In this document: positions 1 through 10,900 of the stretch, piece by piece
Numbering within the stretch: the stretch's first letter is position 1
Layout: every line of letters begins with the position of its first letter
Assembly: GCA_036346205.1 (NCBI GenBank)
Contig: JARFJB010001594.1
Location: 248,001-312,000, forward strand
Direction: 5' to 3'
DNA: 64,000 nucleotides
Origin: Vesta saturnalis
Lineage: Eukaryota > Arthropoda > Insecta > Coleoptera > Lampyridae
The notes under the pieces: generated by a model
What the model saw: only the letters and a program-made list of their open reading frames with translations
The model's database searches: none
What the model was told of the DNA's origin: nothing
Position numbers and translations under genes: made by a program

Positions 1-17
1 CACGATTTTGATTGCAG

Positions 18-985
18 ATGTCACATGCTAAGAAACTGATTGAAATGGCGGAAGTCACATTCTTGGAAACTCCATTCGTTGAAGGTTTCACACCAATTGC
101 TGGAAACCCAACTGAAGATGAACCATTTCCATTGATTATAGGAGAACCATTAAACGCCACTAACTTTATAATCGTTGATAATGTTCAGATTGAAGAGGTG
201 CAGTGTGAAGAGATTGATTTAAACATAGCTGACAGTACAGCTTCAACATCACTAAACAATATGAATATTATAGCTAATAGCATTCCAAGCTTATCTCCTG
301 AACAAGTTCAACTTCACAATTGCATTTCCGATATTTCAGATGACAGCGATGCTGACAAAAACTTCACATTAATTGACTATTTTGATACTGATACTTCGTC
401 GAATGGTTCTGTTGAACTTACTTAGGTAAAAAGAAAAAAGATGGCATATGGAGTTATATGGAGCCCACTCGTGTGTTGAAACCGAAGTGTAAATGCAAAC
501 AAACTATAAACTTCTAGAATATTAGAAGATACTAGAAAGAAAATATTTTAATCTTTCTGGAATATGACATGGGGAGAGAAAAAATTCAATGTTGACAATC
601 ACATAGTTTCTGCACCTCCTAGGAGGCCAAGAAATCGTAAAAATGCAGAGCAATCAAAATGGGGATAATCACTGCAGTATTTCTTATCAACGGATGACCA
701 CAGGTTAAAAGTATGCAGAACTATGTTCCTAAATTCCCAAAGAAAGACAAATGTAAACTTTGCTGTTGTTATAAGAATGGAAGTATTCCTGAAGATGAAT
801 AACAGGATCACATTCAACGGAAAACTGAGGCTAGACAAGAAAAAGATAACAATAAGGAGACAGGAAGGTACGTGTTTAGAGCTGATTTGCAAGCAGAATT
901 GATGGTTCCAAAGTGAAACGTTAGTACTCCTTATTACCGGAAGAAGCTTCAGGTACACAATCTTTCCTGCTATGATAATATAATA
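18..985 (+). pseudogene. Remnant of an unnamed insect transposon-type ORF
   Basis: A 137-aa acidic open frame (12-425) follows an acceptor-like tttgattgcag. Past its stop, coding-like stretches continue in shifting frames: a Cys-rich piece with KPKCKCK near 450-510, then FWNMTWGEKKF near 555-590, APPRRPRNRKNAEQSKW near 610-655, RLKVCRTMFLNS near 700-735, and finally PKKDKCKLCC, then VFRADLQAELMVPK and VSTPYYRKKLQVHNL to about 970. I know this motif order from uncharacterised, repeatedly copied insect ORFs, but I cannot name the family or its chemistry. Frameshifts, stops and a missing middle section show it is dead. The 137-aa piece could instead be an exon of an unrelated gene running in from the left. 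Confidence is moderate for a transposon relic and low for any function. Confidence 0.5.
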
Positions 986-1085
986 AAATATAATAAAATA
1001 AAAAGAAAACCTGAGTTGTCGAGAATCGAACCCGAGACCTTTCACATACGAAGCGGAGACTCTACCCACTGCGCTATACCAAAGA
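962..1085 (-). repeat. tRNA-derived SINE-like sequence
   Basis: Read on the minus strand there is an A-box-like tagcgcagtggg (1076-1065) and a B box ggttcgattct (1032-1022), at tRNA-like spacing. The T arm pairs well (tcggg/ctcga around loop ttcgatt), the D and anticodon arms pair imperfectly, and the acceptor stem does not pair. An AT-rich tail of tttattata-type repeats follows at about 1010-962. A pol III SINE head, or a decayed tRNA, explains this better than a working tRNA gene. Confidence 0.55.
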
Positions 1086-1215
1086 TATTTAGATATGCTC
1101 AGACATGTATTAAGAACGAAGGCTCGCGAGCTCGCGAACGACAGTCGCTTGTTTATTTTTCGTAAAAGTCAAACATTTCCTGTCTAAATTATTTTTAAAA
1201 CGAAATTACAACAAA

Positions 1216-2324
1216 ATGAATACTGATAATGATAATTCTAATATAGAAATAGAAAATACACCTCCAGAACTCAGGGAACAAGCTAATTGATTGTCGTTAA
1301 ATTTAATACCTTCTACGTCAAGAGAAAAATATGAAAATGTATACAAACAATTTATGGATTGGAAGAAAAAAAATAAAACCAAAAGTATTTCTGAAAACAT
1401 TGTAATAGTCTATTTCGGAGAAATGTCATAAGTGAAAAAAGCTTCCACTTTATGGTCTATATATTCCATGTTAAAATCTACCATTAATATTAATCATGCC
1501 ATCGATATATCGACTTATTCAAAATTACGTGCTTTTTTAAAGAGAAACTCTACAGGATATTCCGCCAAAAAAGCACATACTTTGACATCGGAACAAATAA
1601 GGCAATTTTTACAAGAAGCCCCAGATGATCGATATCTACTAACAAAGGTACTTTTAAATAACACACAATTATAATAAATAATAAATATCTAATATTTTTT
1701 ATCATTGCAGGTTGCAATGTCGAAGAGGCCAATTGTGGAAATTAAAAATAAATGACATAGAAGATCTAAATTCTGCTTCACTAATAAAATTAAACGACAC
1801 TAAAACAAAAGTTTCAAGAAGTTTTACAATTACCGGTAATTTTTATAACCTCTGCCAGAAATGTTTCTTTGCGTCCTTCTGAGATATCTGAAAACCGTTT
1901 TTTTTTTAATTATCAAAAAGGAAAATGCACACGGCAAGTGGTAGGAATAAACAGATTTGGTAAAATGCCTCAAGAAATTGCATCATTTTTAAAGTTACCG
2001 AATCCAGAATTGTACACGGGGCACAAATTCCGGCGAACTTCGGCAACCATGTTAGCAAATGCAGGAGCTGACCTGCTAACATTGAAACGCCATGGAGGTT
2101 GGCAATCTAACAGCGTCGCCGAAGGTTATGTCGATGACTCTTTGTACTCCAAAATGAATGTTGCAAACAAAATACTACATTCGGTTTCTCCGCCAACATC
2201 AAGTACAGAATTATCTAGCGATGGACCATCAACCTCTACATCTAATACTTTAAATATTTCTAAAAGTAATTCACCAAAAAATGTTATTCAAAATTGTTCT
2301 AATTTTACGGTTAACTACAACTAA
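1216..2324 (+). pseudogene. Crypton-like tyrosine recombinase, decayed
   Basis: The transposon recombinase would cut and rejoin DNA through a tyrosine. The N-terminal part (ATG at 1216) reads REKYENVYKQFMDWKKKNK, then KASTLWSIYSMLKSTI. It is broken by in-frame stops at 1288-1290 and 1429-1431. A 63-bp GT-AG intron sits at 1648-1710. After it, the first catalytic-Arg region (CRRGQLWKLKINDIEDL) is in another frame, and a third frame carries the C-terminal core: NYQKGKCTRQVVGINRFGKM, GHKFRRTSATMLANAG (the HxxR box), LLTLKRHGGWQS and VAEGYVDDS with the candidate nucleophile Tyr. A Ser/Thr-rich tail ends at a stop at 2324. These motifs match the Crypton-type or KIAA1958-like recombinase family common in insects. 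At least two stops and two frameshifts make it non-functional. Confidence 0.8.
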
Positions 2325-2440
2325 AAATTTTAACGTGAAATTCTTAGATAAGCATGTTACTGTTCAATAAATAAACTTAAATGGGTAATAAATTTCTTTG
2401 AAAATAAAATTATATACAGTTTTATATGGTGTGGTTGTAG

Positions 2441-2564
2441 AAAAAGTATAGTGTGCAACACGTGCAAAACTGCTCATTTCTCACTCGTTTGGATTGCGGC
2501 ACGAGCGCACAAACTTGTGAGAAATTAGCAATTTTTTGCGCTTGATACACAATATACTATTTTA
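2441..2564. repeat. Imperfect inverted repeat downstream of the Crypton relic
   Basis: The arm at about 2445-2491 (agtatagtgtgcaac... to gtttgg) is the imperfect reverse complement of about 2508-2561 (...gatacacaatatact). They surround a GC-rich loop containing gcggcacgagcgc. This is probably the 3' end hairpin of the adjacent transposon or a short MITE. Confidence 0.6.
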
Positions 2565-3777
2565 ATTTAATTTATTAACTCTGATTGGGATTTCAAACAT
2601 TTTTCTTCAGAAAAATGTTTTTTGGCTCTCCTGTAAAATCTATGAAAATGGACTAGCAGGTTAACACTTTAAGCAGACGATATACATATTTGAACAATTA
2701 TGAATTTTTTTAATTTTTCATTTCTGAGAGTTATCATTGCCAGACTGTTGCAGGTTTAATATTATTTTTAATATGGAAAAATTGTAGTAAACATTCACAT
2801 CAGTTGAAATTTATAGATATTAAATATTATAGAAGTTAATCTCATGTATCTGGTGACCGGTGCCACACTGTAACACAATCAGTTTATGTGGCTGCGGGGA
2901 TCAATGACACACAGTAATAAAGAGAACAGTTTTAAGCCCTGCTATTAACGTGTTAATTACAGCACAGTATAACTTAAATACTCAGTAATGACACTTCCAT
3001 TTAATGCTGTCTAAAGCCATCAATGACAGTGTGACCTTCGGCCATGTTTTTCAGAGTAAATTTGGCACGAAATTCACATAGAGATTTCGGCTAACACAAT
3101 TTTTTTATTACACACTCGATAAGCATTATGTAGAGTTTCTCGTTTTAACTTTTTCCAACTGTGGTTTGTTACACGGTTTAACTCATAATCGACACCTAAT
3201 CAAATTTAAAATTAACCTTTATTGTAAAACAAACATGACCTCTTACTTGTTTTTCATGATTTTCCATATAAAGAAATAACACAACAAATAATAATAACTG
3301 TTGTTCAAGCAACAATGTGTATATCAAGGTAAACAAAAATCATGTTGCTGACATCGACCATATTAAAAGGAGTACTTTTGTGGTGCATGCGCATAATTGA
3401 TCTGTTTAGTGTTGTTACTGGTATTTAAGTATACTGTGATTACTGTTTCACCAAATTTATTTATTAGTTACTTTATGGACACTGTGTCACTAACATCAAA
3501 CAGTCCAGAAATTTGATTATGACGATTATGATAGAAATTTAAAGACTTGATTTATATTTCTGATAGAATGAATCAGCATAATGATTAAGACAATATCAGG
3601 TTTCATTAAAAAAATGGTGAGGAAATAAACAAGCCATATGATTAAACTGTACACAAACAGCACAAAATATTTCCATTTAATTTTTATAATCTAGCGAGAA
3701 AAAGATATTGAAAAATAACATTCATATTTTTCAACCTTTGGAAGCCTCGCCTATATATCTAATAACAAAATACAAAC
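2565..3777. other. Non-coding stretch; MED13 last exon not found
   Basis: AT-rich sequence with no recognisable ORF or repeat. I looked on the minus strand for the conserved MED13 C-terminal exon (expected to begin with YVLEGYNALSWL) and saw nothing like it. This stretch is therefore read as part of the last MED13 intron. Confidence 0.6.
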
Positions 3778-4964
3778 CTTAAAACATCAGTAGTATATTG
3801 AGAATCAAGTGGATGTGAAGTCACAGCCGATTGCTGTAATAAATCGTCGGAGCTTTGTTGAATGGAAGGACTATGTAAGTGTAAAGCATTTTTCAAAAAA
3901 GCAGGGCAAACTTCTTCAAGATGTGGACAAGACGCCCAAAACCATTTGGGCATACGACCTGTTGGAGCTGTCGAAACAAGATAACCCAATGCCAAAGGTT
4001 GTTGTAGAAGTGTACCAACTTCTTCAGCCATTTCACCATTTCTGGAGTTTGGTGCACATGGAAATGGACTACCAGGACGTCCAGCACCATTCATGCAACC
4101 AGTGGGACTTCCAGGTCGGGATTCTTCTCTTCTCGGACTTCCTGTTGGGCTTTGTCCACCTCCAGTACCTGCCTCTGTCCAATTAAAAATGTCACTAAAA
4201 TCATTCATTCCATCAATGCCTTCTGGCATATCATCGTGTAATGCATTAAATAAATCTTCATCTCCTAATTCGGGCCCATTAATATGTTGTTCTTGAAAAG
4301 CTGTCTGCGATGATTGTGTTGTCGCACTGGTTGGGAAAACCAATATATGTGTACAAGTAACATCTTGTGGTGTCGACAGTTGAGAATTGACACTGGCTTG
4401 ACTAAAGCGTTCGTCAGGTGTGAACTGATCGGGCATTAATCTCAAGGCAGAATCAGGTTCCAAGCTAACAAGACACGCACTAAGTATGCAAGGTACACTA
4501 GTAGGATAAATCAATGAGCATTGATTACAAATTTCCTTAAGATGTTTTGATGCCTTTAACAGGTTTTTTCGACTTAGTAACCAGCTCCAACCCTTAAGCT
4601 CTCCATGACCGATCCTACCGACTCTTCCGACAACCAATCTCCAAGATTTTACACTTAAAGACATAATGCCAAGAGCCCAATCCATCAATTTTTGCAACCC
4701 AAACCTCCGAGCCGACGCCTTTTTTCGTCTACTTCTATTTGGTATATCTATATTAATAGTTACAGTTTCAAAAATCTCCCCTCTTTCATCGGTGGTAACC
4801 GCTAAAAGCCAACTTTGGTCTTCTGACAGACAGTAACTTAAATACAGCACACAACCTTGTTCGGAACTTGGTAAGCCAAATGATTCAAGGGGTTCTACCT
4901 TTTCTTTAATTGGTGCTAGTATATATGGAGGTGTGTAGAGCTTGTATGGTGAACGATTTTTATC
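3778..4964 (-). CDS. MED13: MED13 exon 15 (C-terminal domain, not the last exon)
   Basis: Starts DKNRSPYKLYTPPYILAP, then CVLYLSYCLSEDQSWLLA, FGLQKLMDWALGIMSLSVK, GELKGWSWLLSRKNLLKAS, VPCILSACLVSLEPDSALR, MPDQFTPDERFSQ, DVTCTHILVFPTS, an acidic patch DLFNALHDDMPEGIDGMNDF, and ends HPLDSQYTTDVLR. The Arg codon is split (AG/) at donor gtttgtattt. Reading through the donor gives only a few codons to a stop, so a further exon with the conserved C-terminus is expected. Confidence 0.95.
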
Positions 4965-7900
4965 CTAAAACACAAAAGTCGGAACTCCTAAATTAAACCA
5001 AGAAGTAATCTTACATCTTTGTTCTTTAAGAAAAGATCTGCGCTAGCTGCAGGTCCAAAACCAGTCAAAGACTTAACATTGCACGTATGTATTAATAAGC
5101 GGCGACATTGCGAGAACATGCTTAAAGCAAGCGCACGCATGTGATCACTTTGGCGAGATCGATCCCGTGATTTGCTGAGTTCCATAATACTCTCTTGAGA
5201 AATTATCTAAAAAGAAACATAAAACACAAATTTATAATATATTCATAAACTTACCTGTACACTAATATTGCTGCGTATTGTTTCAGGAACGGAAGAAAGA
5301 ACGGATTGAAAACACCTAAGCAAAGCGAGACATGCAAGTCTTTGTAAATCAGTTTGGTCACACCCAAAGGAGAACGGTTCTACCATGTAGATTATCACAG
5401 ATGGTGCTTGCCGTTCATCTTCATCATGTGCCGGTTCAGCTGTATTTGATAGCATTGAAGATGAGATGTCCTTACTATCACTTGAGTCTGCAAACCAAAT
5501 TTATGAATACAAATACTAAAATTTTAAAACTCTACCTTGATCACTTTTAGGAGTTGATGGAGCTTTATCACCTCCACTAGGAGTGCTACTACCTTGATTA
5601 CTTGTACTGTTGTCTGGTGTGCTTGGTGGAGGCATTGGACTAGGTGCAGGACGATCAGTACATGTTTCTGGCGGGTCTAATAATGTTTTATCCATCGGAA
5701 CCTGTTGTAGATGAGGAGCCAGGTGATGTTTACACACCTAAAAAAACGCTTACAGTTACAGCTTATTATAATTTTAATACACATTACTTGAGCATATAAT
5801 TTGAGCATGTCTGTTGTTTCGCTCTCGCCCAATAAATTAAACCAATCTTCAACAGGTTCATTTCCTAACTTTGCTTTTGCAGCTTTCCCTACTCTAAGTA
5901 TACCATCTCTAAGAACCTTGGTGATGGGACTATGTCTACCCAACCGGCACATCTCGTATGCAGTAGATAATTCCTTGAAAAAGGAACGAACACGAGGTAA
6001 TACGGTATCATTATCAGGAGCTACTACAATATAGGCGATATCTCGAGCATAAGAGTAAGGTTCGAGAAGTAATCTCTCCCAATGGTGAACGGCATAAGGT
6101 GATAAAGACATCCAATCTTTTTCGTGACCAAATATTAATGATGGCACAGGTTGAGGCTCACAACGATCATCAGTACCTGCAAACAAAAACGGTACAATAT
6201 GCGAAATTGTTATTATCAAAATCATTACCTCTTCCAGCCAATCGATGAAATTGTCTCCATGTAAGTGGTCCCTTAACTGCAGATGGTGCTTCCCATAACC
6301 TAGTTTGACACTTCTTCTGAATCGCTTCTTGTAATAAAGGTTGCAACGACTTCATAACTCTTACTATATCTTGATTACATTGTGGTCCACATGCCCTTAA
6401 AAATGGCCAACGATGAACACAAACATGATGACCTATTTTATTATGCCTTTGATTCTGAAGATCTTCCATTTTACACATTGATAAACTTTCAAGAGAATGT
6501 TTACTTTGTTCAAGGGCGAGACAAGTAACCTCATTACCATCCGCAAATTCGAGTATATTTATTGTTGATGAGTAACTTTGCATTAATTGTGTTTGATGAA
6601 ATCGTGCTGAACGATAAAGTGAATTAGCTGTGCTTTGTATCATTACACACTGTTCCCTCATTAATTCTAATATACCATGAGGTATTATATCTATTTGGTC
6701 TCGATCGATACTAGGCTCCAATTTTGTTGTACTTGTTTGTAGAAGGAATGATATTAAAGAAGCCTTTTTACGATCACTTGGATCCTCTGCTATACCTATA
6801 CAAATAAACAAAATATATAGAGTATCAAAATTATTAAAATAAGGAGTGAGAATGTTTAAAGTGAATTCTGTCAAAAGCATTAAAAAAATAATACTATTAT
6901 TTATGTCAATAACCTGAAAGATTAAAATTGTGTGCAATCTATTATAGCACCAACAAAACAAAACTTTTTAACAAATTAATATATAATTTGTGTATGTAAT
7001 ATGCATTTTATTCTGTTTAGCTAAGTAAATGTTTACAGTGACAATTCCAATATAGTATATGTACTATCACGGATAATAAATTATTATTATTATTAAATAA
7101 GATATATGATTGTATAATACAATTCAAATGCCCAAAAATAAGGAGTATTATAAGGTTGTGAAAGTGAATACAGATAATGTGGATGACCTTATCTAACTGA
7201 CATAGATTATACAGGTTTTTTTAAAATTTCCGTACTAGTACTATTTAGTGTAGTCTAGTAGTACCAATCGTTTTAATTTTTCTCATGTAGCAGATCTTCC
7301 TCAAGTATGATGAATAATTCAATATTATGAAAATCTGACTCGGAAATTTCTACAGCTCCATCGAGCACTATTAATAATTTATTCTTATAACAATCTAACA
7401 ACCCTTCCTCGGATATACAAAGTTTACTATTATGCAAATCTAACCTGAAAATTTTGATATCCCCATTAAGTATTATTATTAATTCATCGTTATAAAAACA
7501 CGACACCCATTTAATGATTAGATTTATTGATTTATTATTACAAAATTTTAACTCCCAGATTGTCACTGTGTCAAGCATTTATAATACTGAAAATTGATTG
7601 TTATAAAAATATGACCTACCTGTAATTTCCATTTCATCCTCATAAAATAAACCACTACGATGTGATAATCTTCTATTAACAACAGCTGAAAATCCGCAAC
7701 TACATCGAATTAAATCTTCATCTAAAGTTGGAACATGGGGCTGGTGTGGAGATAATATACCTCCATAAGGTGGAGGTTGTCCCATTCCTCCAAGATTAGG
7801 ATATGGACTACTAGGTTGTTGAACATTTGAACATTGAGTCCGTTCACTAACCGAATTTAATAAATAAACCCCCGCATCAGCACCACGTATATTACCCACA

Positions 7901-10900
7901 ACTTTAAGTCCCGCATTGCACACACATAAAGTACAACTATCAAAATTATGGTCTCTAAATATATTTAGCGGTGTCACCAAGAAGAATATTAACAACCAAA
8001 GAACTAGCTTCAGGTGTCCTTTGTATTGAGAGAGTAGATTCAGGATCTACAGAATTTATGTTTTTATTTATGTACGAACTAGTAGTAGAAGTGGCAGGAC
8101 TTGGTAATTCATAAGGTGGTGGAGGTGGTCTAAAGCCGGCGTGTAGGGGACTGGAAGGATATGGGTTAATATTTTGAAGTACATTACTTGATACTGAATT
8201 TGGTCGTGAGGTAACTGGTTGAGAAACACTTGTATTATTAATTTGGGTTGACTTTTCCATGTGCTGCATCCAAGATGGTTTGTAAACACAATGAGATGGC
8301 ATAACAACTGGTGGCACATTTTGACTGGGAAGGTTTGTTAGTGGTGCATATTTACTTGACCCTACTAGTTTGCACACACTTGGTGGTTTAAAAACATAAC
8401 TCCAATCTTCTGCAAATAAAAGTTTTGTAACATGAATCAATCGTTTATAAATACGTACCTATACTTTCATCCATTGGACTACCCATATTTGGATACACTT
8501 CTTGTTTCACCCGAACTATACCTAAATCTGTAAGATCAGGTAAAACAAGATCAGCTTGTCCACATGGAGAGGCAATTGGATTGTGTTCTAGACTAGGAGG
8601 TGTTGGAAACATTTTGCATAGTTCTTCTGGTCTTAAAATGCCCATATTTGAGCTGGTGCTATGACCAGATAACCGCTTAGTATCTTCATGTACTCCTGAA
8701 GATTTATTAGAGCCAGGAGGTGTTTGTACTTGCAACTAAAAGACAAATGGGTTACAAATAAACAAAAAAATAGAAAGAAACTTACAGCAGCCTCATCGCC
8801 ACTAGTATCATCAGAATTATCAAAGATTTGGTCAAGATCTTTATACGAAGGTTGTAAACCTTCACTCGTAAATAAATTACCAGAAGCTTTCTTTACATCC
8901 TTAGCTTCTTCTTTTATCCCCCCTGCTCTTGGTTTAAACCCATCCATTGCGCAAGCTGCCCCACCTCCTTCTTCTTCAAACTCATATGGATCACCAGGTC
9001 TTTTTACACCATGAGGAAGTGCAGAGTGCAGAATTGGTGCAGATTCCTCATCCATCTAAAAAATAAGATTTATGTTTGTTCGAACGTAAATTGAAACTTA
9101 CAGGTTCTTGTTTTATTTCTTGCTTAATGAATGGGGGTTGAGTTTTAGTGCTATTGTGATTAAGATCGTTAGTCAATCCCAAAATCCCATTCTGTGCAGA
9201 TGATGAATACAGATCTCCTTTCGCTATCCTGTTATTTTTATGATTTTCTCTTGAATCCGGCTTAAACCGCTTAACAGGATGGTTTAACCTACAAATGTTA
9301 TTTTAAATATGTCATGTAGTTTACAATATATGTATATACCATGCATCTATGGTTGAGTAATCATACAGCAGATCTAAGGAATGCTCTTCTTCACCTAATG
9401 CAACTTCATACTCTTTTGACATAAGAATAGGCCTTTTAAGTGTTGGAATATTAACTGGTGGTAAATTGGAAGGTGGTCCCGTATCTAATTTTTGCTCAGT
9501 GTTGACATTTGGGGGACTATTGTCAACAGAACCAGCACTAGGTGGAGGTTGATCAGGAGTTTGAGTTTTTTCAATAGGTGATTGTGTTATTGTAGGTGGG
9601 TTTGGTGATAATGTTGGCATTATTTGATCACCTGGTGGTACAGAAGCAGGTTGAGAGTGAGGATTTGCTAATGGAGAAGGAGCAACTGAAGCTGGACTAC
9701 CAACTGAAGGTATTGCCATTGACTCTTGAGTGCGTGGATATGATGGTGGTCCACCTTGAGGCGTATATGAGCCAGGACACCTGTAAGTTAAAAAATTAAT
9801 GTTTAATATAATGACAATTAATGTATGACCATTAGTTAAATGCTGCATTAAGCCTTTTTATTTTTTTAGTTGTCGACATGCACTTAGCCTGAATGACTTA
9901 TGTTTGTTGGTTAAAAGCATGATTTTGTTCTGTTAGTAATATTTTCTGTTACTAATGTGCTCCGCTTGAATTCTGTTAAAAAATATTGTAAAAATCACAT
10001 AGTACCTACCATAAAAAATGTATTGTGTGTGCATCATGTTCTGTTTATTACCAACAAACATTCTACAAAATCTCTGATAATTGATTCCAAATTTTATAAA
10101 TAGTACAAGCAGCATTTGTAAAAAATGAAGAAATGCCCATAGCAACAAGAATGTAAAGCTTTAGTAAAACCGATATTATTATACATTTTGAACATCACCC
10201 ATATTGTTGTGCAACTTTATAAAATAAAGCTTCTATTGCTGATATGCAATGAATAGAGTTCTTTTAGAATGACGTGTTAAATGAATAGTTAATCCGCATG
10301 CCTACTGGGGTTAATACAAGTAACCATCACCTATTTCGACAACGTAAGCATGTAAAGTATGAGTAGATGATGTGGTACCTTCTGAATTCTTCAAACACAC
10401 TATTATAAACAATACAAAATTTAACACTTGTGCAAAGCAGATTTAACGCTACCATACACTAACGTAAAAAAACCATTTTAAACTATACAAACTTAAGAAA
10501 AGAGAACAAAACAGTAATTCCAGTTTTTTACAGGATTGGAGAAAATTCTGTGACAGTGAGGAATTGCCCTTTCAGGAATATTATACATAATTAAAACACG
10601 TCGTAGCATATTTAATTAGTAAAGCAATTACTTCAAGGTCTAGGCAAATTAAAATTTTTCACTTTACACTTTCATCGTAACAAAATTAAACAGTTAAATT
10701 TGTTATTTGCTTCTGACCTTTTTCATTGTTAGCCTTCGTCCGTTAGAGGGTTTTCTGATTTGTCATCTTCAAGACAGGTTAATGCTTAATTTATTACATA
10801 TCTAAAGAAAATTAGATTCCATAGACGTTCATCAAACTGTCATATTAATAGCAGGTTCACATTTGTGTTAACATATATCATATACTCACTTTGACATCTC

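Noticed and set aside
1000..1085. Functional tRNA gene on the minus strand
   Set aside because: A and B boxes and T arm are good, but the acceptor stem does not pair and an AT-rich SINE-type tail follows.
3759..3778. True MED13 C-terminus reading RFVFCY
   Set aside because: It arises only by reading through a GT donor in a split Arg codon; the conserved family C-terminus is missing, so a further exon is expected.
8993..9055. Start of a separate gene at the Met of MDEESAPIL
   Set aside because: An acceptor precedes it directly, and upstream and downstream exons join in phase as MED13.
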